Assembly: GCA_913043815.1 (NCBI GenBank)
Contig: CAJWNY010000019.1
Location: 1-40,701 of the forward strand
Source of the DNA: an uncultured Gammaproteobacteria bacterium
GTDB lineage: Bacteria > Pseudomonadota > Gammaproteobacteria > Pseudomonadales > Azotimanducaceae
Direction of reading: 5' to 3'
Length of the DNA: 40,701 nucleotides
Part shown: positions 26,883 through 35,800 of the stretch, one piece after another
How positions within the stretch are numbered: the first letter of the stretch is position 1
Layout of the letters: each line of letters begins with the position of its first letter
Made by a program: the position numbers and the translations under genes
The notes under the pieces: generated by a model
Told to the model about the DNA's origin: nothing
The model's database searches: none
The model's input: the letters and a program-made list of their open reading frames with translations, nothing else

Positions 26883-28043
26883 ATGAGCGAATCTATCTAC
26901 ATTCTTGGTGCGGCACGCACCCCAGTCGGCAGCTTTCAGGGCAGCCTTGCATCCCAATCTGCCCCTGAGCTTGGCGCCCACGCAATTGCAGCGGCACTGG
27001 TCAATGGACAGGTGAAGGCTAGTGAAATCAACGAAGTTATTATTGGCAATGTAGTCAGCTCCGCCTTAAAACAAGCACCCGCTCGTCAAGCCATGCGTAT
27101 GGCTGAACTGCCTGACAGCTGCGCTGCAACAACAATTAACAAAGTTTGTGGCTCGGGTATGAAAGCAACCATGTTGGCTATGGACTTAATTAAGGCTGGT
27201 AGCGCCAATATGGTAGTCGCCGGCGGCATGGAAAGTATGAGTAATGCCCCCTATCTAGTTGCTAAAGCGCGAACTGGTTTGAGAATGGGCCACGCTGGCA
27301 TGTTCGATTCGTTGTTTACGGATGGCTTAGAAGACGCAGAAACTGGCGGTTCAATGGGGTCTTTTGCACAAAACACCGCTGACGAGCACCAACTGACTCG
27401 AGAGGCTATGGATGCTTACGCTATTGAATCTGTAAGCAGAGCACTCGAGGCCATTAAAAACAAATCGTTGGCATCTGAAATTGCCGGTATAGAAATTAAC
27501 GGCATCATGGTGGGAGACGACGAGCAACCGGGAAAAGCTAAGATCGATAAAATCCCCAACCTACGCCCTGCATTTAAAGCAGACGGCACTATCACCGCTG
27601 CAAATGCATCATCAATATCTGATGGCGCTTCGGCACTTGTGCTCACCAAAGAAAGCAATCTTGCTGGACGAGCCCCTTTGGCGCAAATTGTTGCCCATGC
27701 GACACACTCTATTCACCCTAGCGAATTCACCTTGGCGCCAATTGGCGCAATTGAAAAACTGCTAGAGAAAACCGGTTGGGATTTAGACAGCGTTGACCTA
27801 TTTGAAATCAACGAAGCTTTCGCAATGGTGACTATGCTGACCTCCCAATCTTTAGGCCTGGATCCAGCTAAAGTTAACGTATTCGGCGGCGCTTGCGCAC
27901 AAGGTCACCCTATTGGCTCCACTGGCAGCCGACTGATAGTGACTCTTGCTCACGCGATGAAAAATCAGGGCAAAAAACGCGGCATTGCTGCACTGTGTAT
28001 TGGCGGCGGCGAAGCTACCGCAGTAGCGTTAGAACGAAACTAA
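26883..28043 (+). CDS. Acetyl-CoA C-acetyltransferase (biosynthetic-type thiolase)
   Basis: A 386-residue thiolase of normal length with an intact active site: nucleophile C89 in INKVCGSGMKA, the NEAFA loop, H342 in CAQGHPIGSTGSR, and the second Cys C372 in LCIGGGEA. It condenses two acetyl-CoA to acetoacetyl-CoA or performs the reverse cleavage; the GMESMSNAPY stretch is typical of acetyl-CoA acetyltransferases such as AtoB or PhaA. ATG 26883 has an AAGGA ribosome site. fabY follows 37 bases downstream, so the two are probably one transcription unit. It contrasts with the degenerate thiolase-like protein at 6710-8167. Confidence 0.93.
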   Translation: MSESIYILGAARTPVGSFQGSLASQSAPELGAHAIAAALVNGQVKASEINEVIIGNVVSSALKQAPARQAMRMAELPDSCAATTINKVCGSGMKATMLAMDLIKAGSANMVVAGGMESMSNAPYLVAKARTGLRMGHAGMFDSLFTDGLEDAETGGSMGSFAQNTADEHQLTREAMDAYAIESVSRALEAIKNKSLASEIAGIEINGIMVGDDEQPGKAKIDKIPNLRPAFKADGTITAANASSISDGASALVLTKESNLAGRAPLAQIVAHATHSIHPSEFTLAPIGAIEKLLEKTGWDLDSVDLFEINEAFAMVTMLTSQSLGLDPAKVNVFGGACAQGHPIGSTGSRLIVTLAHAMKNQGKKRGIAALCIGGGEATAVALERN

Positions 28044-28080
28044 AATACAAAACTGAATAACCGAAGAGTAGGAAAAGACA

Positions 28081-29952
28081 TTGAGTCAATTAAGTAATAA
28101 TAGTCGATTGCCTATAATAGTTGGATGCGGCGGCGTGAATTCCGCCGGCAGAGTGTCGTTCAACAATAGTTATCGACGCATGGTCATTGACTCTTTGCCC
28201 GAAGCGCAACAAGACGCCACATATCTGAGCCTAGCACAAATGATGGGGTTAGACCCCAAAAGTGCTTCTCAAGATACCCAACGAAAATACATATGCGACC
28301 ACACCCTGGTTCGGCGTATCGAAAACTTCGACCCCGAGAGAGTCTACTGGCAGTCTAGTGCGCAATTAAAAGGCGAAGGCAGAAACGCAGTTAGTTTTGT
28401 GCTGGCAAAAAAGCAGTTGCCCGTTGAGATTCCCCAGTCTTGGGAAATCAAAGCGCTTAACGACAGAGACGTACTAATCACCGCCACTGAACCGCTCAGC
28501 GTCATGTTGCCAGACTATAGACCGTCTAAAGTTACCAGCGCGGGACAGCTCCCTACAGGATTCGATCCTGCAGCCCTTTACCAAAGTCGTAACCACCCTC
28601 GCGGGCTGCAAATGACAGTCTTTGCAGCATCCGACGCACTAAGATCAACAGGCTTTACTATCCCCGAGTTAAAGACCTTGTGCCGTCCTGACCAGTTCGC
28701 GGTTTATTCAGGGTCTGCCATGGGGCAATTAGACGCCGAATCTTATGGCGGACTAATGCAGAATTCGCTGATGGGCAAACGCCCAAGCTCTAAGCACGTA
28801 GCTCTTGGGTTACCAGAAATGCCGGGGGACTTTGTCAATGCCTATGTGCTCGGTTCCGTGGGTGAAACGGCCGGTATCATCGGCGCCTGCGCAACATTCC
28901 TTTACAACGTTAAAAGAGGGTTAGACGAAATCAGGTCTGGCAACAAGCGTATAGTCGTTGTCGGCAATTCTGAGGCTCCTATAGTCGCCGGAGTAATAGA
29001 AGGTTATCGCACCATGGGCGCACTGGCAGAAGACGAAGCGTTAATGGCCCTGGATGGTTCTGCCACCGTCGACAACCGCCGTGCATGCCGACCCTTTTCC
29101 TCTAACGTGGGCTTTACCGTTGCTGAGTCTTCTGTTTGGATCGTGTTAATGGATGACGAACTTGCTATGGAGAGTGGTGCTCGAGTTCTAGGTTCAGTTG
29201 CAGATGTAGCTGTTAATGCAGATGGCTATAAAAAATCTATTCCAGGCCCCGGCATCGGTAACTACGTGACCGTCGCTAAAGCTATGGCCACTGCGCGCGC
29301 GATCCTCGGCGAGCAAGGCCTGCGCCAGCACACCTACATGCAAGCACATGGTACTGGCACGCCGCAAAACCGAGTCACTGAGTCGCAAATTCTTAATAAA
29401 CTCGCCGCTAATTTCGGCATAGACAAATGGCTAGTAAGCGCAATTAAATGCTATTTAGGTCATTCGATGGCGCCAGCAGGCGGCGACCAACTCTCGGCAA
29501 TATTGGGTGCATGGGAAGACGGCCTGATACCGGGCATAAGCACAATTGACCACATTGCAGACGATGTAGAACAGAGTAATCTGCACTTTCCCATGAAGCA
29601 CGTGGCACATGCGCCAGAAGCCATGAAGGGGGCATTCATTAACTCCAAAGGGTTTGGCGGAAATAATGCCACTGGGCTATTTTTGTCGCCGTACCAGACA
29701 CGCTCGATGTTAGAGCAACGCTGGGGCAAAAAAGCCTATTCAGCATTTTGCGTAAAACAAGAGCAAGCAGAGACTAATGCGCAAAGCTATAACAATGTGG
29801 CGGACAGCGGATCTATTCCACCTATTTACAAATTTGGAGAAGATGTTTTAAGCGGAACCGATTTAACAATTAACCCGAATGAAATTCACATACCGGGTTT
29901 TGGTAAACCAGTGTCGTTAGACGCAGAAAATCCTTTTGAGGATATGATTTAG
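28081..29952 (+). CDS. fabY: Beta-ketoacyl-ACP synthase, FabY class
   Basis: A 623-residue condensing enzyme. It starts LPIIVGCGGVNSAGR, then FNNSYRRMVIDSLP and TLVRRIENFDPERVYW, a long N-terminal section that I recognise from the FabY class described in Pseudomonas aeruginosa (PA5174), where it starts fatty acid synthesis by joining acetyl-CoA to malonyl-ACP. The KAS I/II-type Cys-His-His triad is C270 (IIGACATF), H423 (QAHGTGTPQNR) and H461 (CYLGHSMAPAGG), with K456. The start is TTG 28081, with AGGAAA about 5 bases upstream. Its neighbours, a thiolase just upstream and the single-chain carboxylase divergently beyond moaB, fit supply of its substrates. Confidence 0.88.
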   Translation: MSQLSNNSRLPIIVGCGGVNSAGRVSFNNSYRRMVIDSLPEAQQDATYLSLAQMMGLDPKSASQDTQRKYICDHTLVRRIENFDPERVYWQSSAQLKGEGRNAVSFVLAKKQLPVEIPQSWEIKALNDRDVLITATEPLSVMLPDYRPSKVTSAGQLPTGFDPAALYQSRNHPRGLQMTVFAASDALRSTGFTIPELKTLCRPDQFAVYSGSAMGQLDAESYGGLMQNSLMGKRPSSKHVALGLPEMPGDFVNAYVLGSVGETAGIIGACATFLYNVKRGLDEIRSGNKRIVVVGNSEAPIVAGVIEGYRTMGALAEDEALMALDGSATVDNRRACRPFSSNVGFTVAESSVWIVLMDDELAMESGARVLGSVADVAVNADGYKKSIPGPGIGNYVTVAKAMATARAILGEQGLRQHTYMQAHGTGTPQNRVTESQILNKLAANFGIDKWLVSAIKCYLGHSMAPAGGDQLSAILGAWEDGLIPGISTIDHIADDVEQSNLHFPMKHVAHAPEAMKGAFINSKGFGGNNATGLFLSPYQTRSMLEQRWGKKAYSAFCVKQEQAETNAQSYNNVADSGSIPPIYKFGEDVLSGTDLTINPNEIHIPGFGKPVSLDAENPFEDMI

Positions 29953-29986
29953 CAAGCCTGATAGAGCGACGACCGGGCGACTGCTG

Positions 29987-30760
29987 TCAGTGAAGGATCT
30001 GATCCTTCACTACCAAACCTTGAGATTTTTCTTCAGCCAAACTTGTGAGTTCAGGATAAGGGCAGATAGCCGCACAAATCATGAATTCATCACGCGCAGC
30101 ATTCAAAACACCTAATTTTTGCCAACACTCGCCTCTCTCAAAATGCAGAGAAGCCATAACTTCCGGGCTGTTATCATCAATCGCGAATTGATAATCGATA
30201 ATCTCCAACACTTGCTGCCAGTTTTGCGCCTGCATATACATAGCCTTAATATTGTTCAGCATACGCAGCCCAACCATCGTTGTTGTTGCCTCAATAAGCA
30301 TTGCCGGCGAGTTGGCCAAGTCTAAATCTCCCGCTTCAATAACGCGCATATTCATGGGATCTACCAATACGCCATCAATCCGTGCTAGGAAATGCCCGGG
30401 GAAATTTATCCCGCAAGCAGTCAACCCAACACGCCGCGCGCCTTCAATCAACAATATACTCAATGCTATTGGTATGCCTTGTCTTTGCCTTAAAACCCAA
30501 TCCAAACTGCTATGCGTTACGTCAACAGTAGACAATGGCTTTTTACCAAATCCATATTGCTTATACGATGCCAACAATTGATCTACGCCATCGATATTTG
30601 ACGCTCCGATACTGACAATGAATTGTTCGAAATGATCTCGGACCATGTGCGAATCGACGCCTGGATCAATCAGCATGCCGACAAGCAAGCCCATCTCGAA
30701 CTCTTGAGCATCCAAGTCGCTCGCTTGTGAAAATGCTTTTAATAGTTGCTCTTTATCCAT
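29987..30760 (-). CDS. SirB1 family protein (transglutaminase-like fold with TPR-type tail)
   Basis: A 257-residue protein of the SirB1 family. The centre reads LDWVLRQRQGIPIALSILLIEGARRVGL, then GINFPGHFLARIDGVLVDPM, the family's transglutaminase-like motif around GxPxxLxxL and P-G-H-F. The C-terminal half is helical, with NIKAMYMQAQNWQQVLEIIDYQF and a second repeat, like TPR helices. No catalytic Cys is obvious, and the cellular role of the family is not settled. I place the start at ATG 30760; a GTG at 30778 is possible. It lies 40 bases after prfC on the same strand and is the last gene of holD-rimI-prfC-sirB1, convergent with fabY. Confidence 0.82.
   Translation of the reverse strand: MDKEQLLKAFSQASDLDAQEFEMGLLVGMLIDPGVDSHMVRDHFEQFIVSIGASNIDGVDQLLASYKQYGFGKKPLSTVDVTHSSLDWVLRQRQGIPIALSILLIEGARRVGLTACGINFPGHFLARIDGVLVDPMNMRVIEAGDLDLANSPAMLIEATTTMVGLRMLNNIKAMYMQAQNWQQVLEIIDYQFAIDDNSPEVMASLHFERGECWQKLGVLNAARDEFMICAAICPYPELTSLAEEKSQGLVVKDQILH
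29989..30011. terminator. Perfect inverted repeat at the 3' end of the SirB1-like gene
   Basis: AGTGAAGGAT and ATCCTTCACT pair perfectly over ten bases with a three-base loop. The repeat covers the last codons and stop of the SirB1-like gene and lies 36 bases after fabY, which is convergent. No T-run follows on either strand, so it is a possible bidirectional terminator of unproven strength. Confidence 0.4.
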
Positions 30761-30800
30761 AAGATGCCGACCTAGCACGAATAGGGTTAGAAATTGTCAC

Positions 30801-32393
30801 TTAGTGCTCACGCGTTTTACTAAAGTTAATCTCTGGCCAACGGTCCTGGATAACACTTAGGTTGACTCTGCTTGTAGCTAAGTAAGTCAAGTATCCGCCG
30901 CCATCTATGGCTAGATTCTCTTGATTCTTATTGCGGAAGTCTGCAAGCATTTTTTCATCCTCACACTGTATCCAGCGCGCCGTAAAAATAGTTGAGTTCT
31001 CCCAAATACATTCTGCCCTGTATTCATCTCGCAGACGAAATGCGACCAAGTCGAATTGCAGAACGCCTACTGCGCCAACAACAATTTCGTTCTTGGACAA
31101 AGGCATAAACGCTTGGGTCGCACCCTCCTCGGCCAGCTGCTTAACACCTTTCTCGAGCTGCTTACCGCGCAGCGGATCTTTAACTCTCACCCGCCTAAAC
31201 ATCTCCGGTGCAAAGTTGGGAATACCAATAAATTCATGTTTTTCGCCTTCAGAGAAAGCATCGCCAATTTGAATAGTGCCGTGATTATGCAAACCAATAA
31301 TATCGCCGGCAAAAGCCTCTTCAGTATGTACTCGGTCGCCAGCCATAAAGGTAACCGCGTCAGCGATCTTAATGTCTTTGTTGGAACGCAAATGGCGCAT
31401 TTTCATGCCTTGCCGATATGTACCTGAGCAAACACGCATAAATGCAATACGGTCCCTATGCTTAGGGTCCATATTCGCCTGAATCTTAAAAACAAAACCG
31501 CTGAACTTTTCCTCAGAAGGCAGTACCTCGCGCGCCTGAGTCCTTCTAGGCTGGGGAGATGGAGCCTGCTCTACAAACCCATCAAGCATTTGTCTAACAC
31601 CAAAGTTACCCAGCGCGGTGCCGAAGTAAACTGGACTTACCGTGGCGTTTTCAAAGTCTTCTTGGTCGTACTCATGGCTAGCGCCGCGGACCAATTCAAT
31701 TTCATCCACATAATCAGCGTGCTCAAGACCAAGATATTCTTTGGCTTCATCGCTCTCTAGGCCTTCTATAACCCTGTAGGAGAAAATATGGTGTCCTTGG
31801 CTTTTAGCAAAACAAACAATGCGATCGTCAGCTAACTCGTAAATACCTTTAAAATGCTGTCCCATACCAATGGGCCAATTCATAGGGGCGCATTGAATCT
31901 GCAAAATATCTTCAATTTCGTCTAATACTTCTATCGGATCTCTGATCTCGCGATCCAATTTGTTCACGAAGGTGACTATGGGGGTATCACGCAGACGACA
32001 TACTTCCATGAGCTTTATTGTACGTGGCTCTACACCTTTGGCGCCGTCAATAACCATTAGCGCGGAGTCAACAGCCGTGAGCGTTCTGTAAGTATCTTCA
32101 GAAAAGTCCTCGTGCCCAGGCGTGTCGAGCAAGTTCACTGTACGTCCTTGGTAAGGGAACTGCATTACTGACGTGGTCACTGAGATTCCACGCTCCTGCT
32201 CCATAGACATCCAGTCAGAAGTAGCGTGTCTATCGGATTTTCTAGATTTCACCGTGCCTGCCAATTTGATGGCGTTGCCAAACAACAGCAGTTTCTCGGT
32301 TATGGTTGTTTTACCCGCATCTGGGTGGGAAATTATCGCAAAGGTACGTCTTTTTTTAACATGCTCAACACTCAAAACATCTGCCTTTGTCAT
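30801..32393 (-). CDS. prfC: Peptide chain release factor 3
   Basis: A 530-residue translational GTPase that removes RF1/RF2 from the ribosome after peptide release. G1 is [15 protein letters not shown] near residue 20, G3 [16 protein letters not shown], and G4 [10 protein letters not shown]3-specific stretches include [21 protein letters not shown] and [21 protein letters not shown]. The start is placed at ATG 32393, which gives the usual [19 protein letters not shown]-like N-terminus; a further 25 codons upstream are open but unlike the family. The ribosome site before 32393 is weak. rimI lies upstream by 151 bases and the SirB1-like gene downstream by 40 bases. Confidence 0.96.
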   Translation of the reverse strand: MTKADVLSVEHVKKRRTFAIISHPDAGKTTITEKLLLFGNAIKLAGTVKSRKSDRHATSDWMSMEQERGISVTTSVMQFPYQGRTVNLLDTPGHEDFSEDTYRTLTAVDSALMVIDGAKGVEPRTIKLMEVCRLRDTPIVTFVNKLDREIRDPIEVLDEIEDILQIQCAPMNWPIGMGQHFKGIYELADDRIVCFAKSQGHHIFSYRVIEGLESDEAKEYLGLEHADYVDEIELVRGASHEYDQEDFENATVSPVYFGTALGNFGVRQMLDGFVEQAPSPQPRRTQAREVLPSEEKFSGFVFKIQANMDPKHRDRIAFMRVCSGTYRQGMKMRHLRSNKDIKIADAVTFMAGDRVHTEEAFAGDIIGLHNHGTIQIGDAFSEGEKHEFIGIPNFAPEMFRRVRVKDPLRGKQLEKGVKQLAEEGATQAFMPLSKNEIVVGAVGVLQFDLVAFRLRDEYRAECIWENSTIFTARWIQCEDEKMLADFRNKNQENLAIDGGGYLTYLATSRVNLSVIQDRWPEINFSKTREH

Positions 32394-32544
32394 ATTTTGG
32401 TCATATATTGTTTTAGATCTAATTTCTGGGGACGACTGGGAGATTATACATGCCCATTCAATGATCAAGTCGGGGAGGCCAATTGTATAGCCTTATCAGT
32501 GACGGTGTCAGGTTTTCCATAACAAAGCCCAACAAAATAAATCT

Positions 32545-33030
32545 CTAAATTTCTGAGACTTCTTGAATATCCAAGTCAAACAAATCTAAACCCATCACAA
32601 CAGCATCTTCCCTACCCAGCAGCGATGGATAATAGTCTCGCCGTAAGCCAATCCGGCTAAACCCAGAGGACTCATAAAGAGACAGTGCCACCAAGTTGCC
32701 TGACCGTACTTCTAAAAACATAGCATGGGCTTTTTGCACTACCCCCCAACCAATTACCCAGCCTAACCAACGACGCCCAAAACCTAAGCCTTGCCACTTA
32801 GGATCTATGGCTACATTCAACAGGTGGGCTTCACCAGCCGCTGCGCTTAGTACAGCGTAACCAACTAACTCAGTTTTACTTAGTAGTACCTGACAAACAT
32901 AGCCGTTTGCAGATGCATTTATGCAGTCAACAAAACCTTTCTCGGTCCAAGGATTTGAGTGCGCCGCGTTTTCAATAGCTAAGACGTCAGCCAAATCGGC
33001 AAGCAACATCCGGCGGTGGATCAACTTCAC
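32545..33030 (-). CDS. rimI: Ribosomal protein S18-alanine N-acetyltransferase
   Basis: A 161-residue GNAT acetyltransferase that acetylates the N-terminal alanine of ribosomal protein S18 using acetyl-CoA. The acetyl-CoA site reads LLNVAIDPKWQGLGFGRRWLGW (a Q-x-x-G-x-G-type loop), and the C-terminal YESSGFSRIGLRRDYYP matches the RimI ending with its catalytic Tyr region. The N-terminal NPWTEKGF stretch (residues 26-33) is also RimI-like. The GTG start at 33030 abuts the TAG stop of the holD-like gene with no gap, as in the E. coli holD-rimI pair, so translation is probably coupled. Confidence 0.88.
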   Translation of the reverse strand: MKLIHRRMLLADLADVLAIENAAHSNPWTEKGFVDCINASANGYVCQVLLSKTELVGYAVLSAAAGEAHLLNVAIDPKWQGLGFGRRWLGWVIGWGVVQKAHAMFLEVRSGNLVALSLYESSGFSRIGLRRDYYPSLLGREDAVVMGLDLFDLDIQEVSEI

Positions 33031-33753
33031 CTAAAGACGCCCTAGTTCACCCCAGAGCTTTTCTTTAGCAAGCGCATTAGCAGTGAGCTCTGCCAAATCC
33101 GGCACTTCTATCAGGCGTGAGGCCGTGCTAGGCAGCCAGGGTTTCAGCGCCTTGATTGCCCCCGCACTCAATAAACCTAGGCCCTTAGGAGAAGTTAACC
33201 CTTGCTTGTCTAGGAACGCTGCTACGGCTCTCTCCGGCGTACCGCTTGTCGCTACAACTGGCCATTGAAACTCGCTCAACAGCGACTTTTTGCTGGCCTC
33301 AAACTCGCCGTTGGAAACACTCCAATTAAGAAACATCAACAAGTCTTGAACAAAGGATTGGCTGGGACCGCCAATAGGCACCTCACTGATGTAAACAACG
33401 TTGGCCTTTTTTGCGAAATATAGATGGATACGATCTGCCTGCAATACTTCAGGTGTTTCAACAAGCTGCGTGTCGCCGGATGACTCTCTACCCGAATTAA
33501 CCTGAACTGCTCTAGCAGTTTGGACACCAGCGGCCTTACTCCCACTTACTTCCAACAGACTTACCTTGATTTCGGCAAGAGTTGGTTGGCTGGCATCCGC
33601 AGAGGGCATCTGCCTAAAGTCCTCTATGACCACTCCATCAGCAACTATTGGGCTGGCAGATCTAGAGGTCCACACATCTATCCCCATATCTGCAAGCATA
33701 CGTCGCTGCCGATCATTTATTTGCTGGTGAGATTGAGATGGATCTATAGACAT
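33031..33753 (-). CDS. holD: DNA polymerase III subunit psi-like protein
   Basis: A 240-residue protein, longer than E. coli HolD (137 residues), placed directly before rimI as in E. coli. The N-terminus holds MLADMGIDVWTSR (residues 19-31), which fits the HolD pattern L-x-x-M/L-G-I-x-x-W-x-x-R that contacts chi and the clamp loader. The middle (residues 60-105) is low in conserved features and rich in Ser, Val and Gln. The C-terminal half reads IHLYFAKKANVVYISEVP, LLMFLNWSV and SEFQWPVVAT, consistent with the psi fold. ATG start at 33753. The call rests on the N-terminal motif and synteny. HolC (chi) is encoded at 10278-10796. Confidence 0.72.
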   Translation of the reverse strand: MSIDPSQSHQQINDRQRRMLADMGIDVWTSRSASPIVADGVVIEDFRQMPSADASQPTLAEIKVSLLEVSGSKAAGVQTARAVQVNSGRESSGDTQLVETPEVLQADRIHLYFAKKANVVYISEVPIGGPSQSFVQDLLMFLNWSVSNGEFEASKKSLLSEFQWPVVATSGTPERAVAAFLDKQGLTSPKGLGLLSAGAIKALKPWLPSTASRLIEVPDLAELTANALAKEKLWGELGRL

Positions 33754-33928
33754 GGGTATTTCCGATTGCTAAGGCCTAGATATTAACCCAGGCAAAAATG
33801 TACTGGGGAAGAAATTCGCTTATGGGGCAATAGGTCCTGTTATCAGAATAAAACCAAAGGACTTATCCGCTACAACCTCGTATCTATTCCAGGCTCGCCC
33901 CTAGATCTAACGACGCGCCCTTGCTTTA

Positions 33929-34549
33929 TCAAGTAGCGGCTTTTCGAAACCTTTTAACCCGGTAACCTCGCTCGCCAAGTAAAATTGCAAACCAAAGAAG
34001 ATACAAGGCTATATCCCCGAAACCGTCTTTTCTTAGCCATATCAAATGCAAGAGCGCTAATGGAACAACCAGATATATAACTTTGTGTAAGCGCAGCCAG
34101 TTCTGCCCCAAACGCCTACGCCAACCCTTAGTCGACGTTATCGCCATCGCCAAAAGACCCAAAAAACCGGCAATGCCGGCGGTAATGTAGGTGCGCTCGA
34201 CAAAATCTTTTAGTAGCAACTGCCAGGACAATTCCACATAGAGCAAAATATAGGCGAGCAAATGCAAAACCACATAAGCAAAAGCAAATAGTCCCATCAT
34301 GCGACGACTTGTTGCCAGAAAGGGCTGCTTAAATATCCGTCGAACCGAGGTAACACTGAATGCGACAAGCAGCATAATCATTGACCATTCGCCGAGGTAA
34401 TGAAGCAATCCTTCGGCAGGGTCCGGGCCTAACCCAGAAGTAGGCTCTGCTATTTCAAGGGCGATTAGATAAACAAGCCAAGCTAAAGGCGAACTGGCAA
34501 GCACCGCTAAGGCAAGTTTCAGAGTGTTGTTTGGCCGGATTTTCGCCAT
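33929..34549 (-). CDS. msrQ: Haem-binding membrane subunit of methionine sulfoxide reductase
   Basis: A 206-residue inner-membrane b-type cytochrome of the MsrQ/YedZ family that passes electrons to periplasmic MsrP. About five or six hydrophobic segments are seen. Family stretches are LGPDPAEGLLHYLGEWSM, TSRRMMGLFAFAYVVLHLLAYILL with haem-ligand histidines, and GWRRRLGQNWLRLHKVIYLVVPLALLHLIWL with further histidines. The reading frame opens at GTG 34561, but ATG 34549, with AAGGTG upstream, is the likelier start. msrP lies 59 bases upstream, so the two form an operon as in other bacteria. Confidence 0.93.
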   Translation of the reverse strand: MAKIRPNNTLKLALAVLASSPLAWLVYLIALEIAEPTSGLGPDPAEGLLHYLGEWSMIMLLVAFSVTSVRRIFKQPFLATSRRMMGLFAFAYVVLHLLAYILLYVELSWQLLLKDFVERTYITAGIAGFLGLLAMAITSTKGWRRRLGQNWLRLHKVIYLVVPLALLHLIWLRKDGFGDIALYLLWFAILLGERGYRVKRFRKAAT

Positions 34550-34608
34550 CACCAGTAGCACCTTAAGCCAGATATCACAACCACTCGCCCCAAACTCGCC
34601 AGTCCTCG

Positions 34609-35529
34609 TTAGAAGGACTTTCTAAGGTCCATGCCTTTATAAAGGTGAGCTACTTCTTCAGCATAACCATTAAACGGTAGCGTTGGGCGCCGGTTGGTAT
34701 TGAATAATGTACTCGGTAAACGTCGTTCACTGGCTTGGCTCCAGCGTGGGTGGGAAACCGAAGGATTGACGTTGGCGTAAAACCCATACTCACTGGCCTG
34801 CAATTGCTGCCAAGTATTGATTGGTTCTTGATCCGTAAAACGAATGCTTACAATAGACTTAACGCTCTTGAAACCGTATTTCCAAGGCACCATTAAACGC
34901 CAAGGGGCACCATTTTGATTAGGCAGTTCTTTACCGAATACACCGGTAACCATAATGCTCAAGGGATTATAGGCTTCGTCCATACGCAGGCCTTCTGTAT
35001 AGGGCCAGTCAATACTAGAGAAAAAAGAGCTTTGCCCAGGCATTTCTTCTGGCCGAACCAAGGTCTTGAACTCAACGTATTTGGCATTGCCTGTGGGTTC
35101 AAATTGCTCGAGAATTTTCTTCAATGAGATACCCATCCACGGCACCACCATAGACCAAGCTTCTACACAGCGAAATCTATATATGCGTTCTTCCGCGGTC
35201 ATGCCTTTAATAATGTCTTCAAAAGCAAAATCACCGGTCTTTTTAGCTTCACCAGAGACGTTCACGGTCCACGGGTCTGTAGTCATGGTGTGAGCGTTCT
35301 CAAAGGGATCGCTTTTGTCAGTACCAAACTCATAAAAATTGTTGAATTGAGTGACGATATCTTCTGGAGTAATTTCATCATCAGCCCGCAAACCGGCTTG
35401 AGCCGTACTCATTAAGCTTGCACCCGCAATCAAAGCAGCACTTTGTCCCATGAATTTTCGGCGGTTCAAATAGGTCGTTTCGGAGTTGATTTCAGATGTG
35501 GGTATTTTTGGAGATTTACCTATCAGCAT
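34609..35529 (-). CDS. msrP: Periplasmic methionine sulfoxide reductase, molybdenum catalytic subunit
   Basis: A 306-residue molybdopterin enzyme that repairs oxidised methionine in periplasmic proteins. The twin-arginine signal is seen in LNRRKFMGQSAALIAGASLM (R23-R24) with a cleavage region near STAQAG, so the folded enzyme is exported by Tat. The mature part has DPWTVNVSGEA, and RFRCVEAWSMVVPW, where C121 is the molybdenum ligand. MVPWKYGFKSVKSIVSIRF and PSVSHPRWSQASERR near the end are family-specific. ATG start at 35529. It depends on molybdenum cofactor (moaB is elsewhere in the window) and on msrQ just downstream. Confidence 0.95.
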   Translation of the reverse strand: MLIGKSPKIPTSEINSETTYLNRRKFMGQSAALIAGASLMSTAQAGLRADDEITPEDIVTQFNNFYEFGTDKSDPFENAHTMTTDPWTVNVSGEAKKTGDFAFEDIIKGMTAEERIYRFRCVEAWSMVVPWMGISLKKILEQFEPTGNAKYVEFKTLVRPEEMPGQSSFFSSIDWPYTEGLRMDEAYNPLSIMVTGVFGKELPNQNGAPWRLMVPWKYGFKSVKSIVSIRFTDQEPINTWQQLQASEYGFYANVNPSVSHPRWSQASERRLPSTLFNTNRRPTLPFNGYAEEVAHLYKGMDLRKSF

Positions 35530-35610
35530 TGCTTTTTCCCGATGATATTAACTAAGTTCCAATAATTCATTCAGCCCTTTCGCATTGGGTTTTTTATCTA
35601 GAGAGGGGCC

Positions 35611-35727
35611 CTACTTTTTTCCATATACAGGATTATCTAAAACCCTGATTACGTTGCCTGTTTCGCCCGCTTTTCTGGCCTCAACAATCGCCCTTCTTTT
35701 TATTTTATAAGTCTTTAAACCGACCAT
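35611..35727 (-). CDS. Possible 38-residue small protein
   Basis: A short frame between msrP and pssA encodes 38 residues, starting MVGLKTYKIKRRAIVEAR and ending VIRVLDNPVYGKK. It is highly basic, has no membrane segment and is not a family I recognise. The ATG overlaps a TATAAT hexamer (35724-35729 region on the minus strand), and no ribosome site is visible, so translation would have to be leaderless or from an unusual site. It is included because the 271-base gap is otherwise empty and the residue pattern is protein-like, but a chance ORF is quite possible. Confidence 0.3.
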   Translation of the reverse strand: MVGLKTYKIKRRAIVEARKAGETGNVIRVLDNPVYGKK

Positions 35728-35800
35728 TATACGTTTATCTATATGAGTGTTTGCTTCAGCCTCTAAACAAGGCCCCTTTTTCTGACGCCGATTAAAGTAT

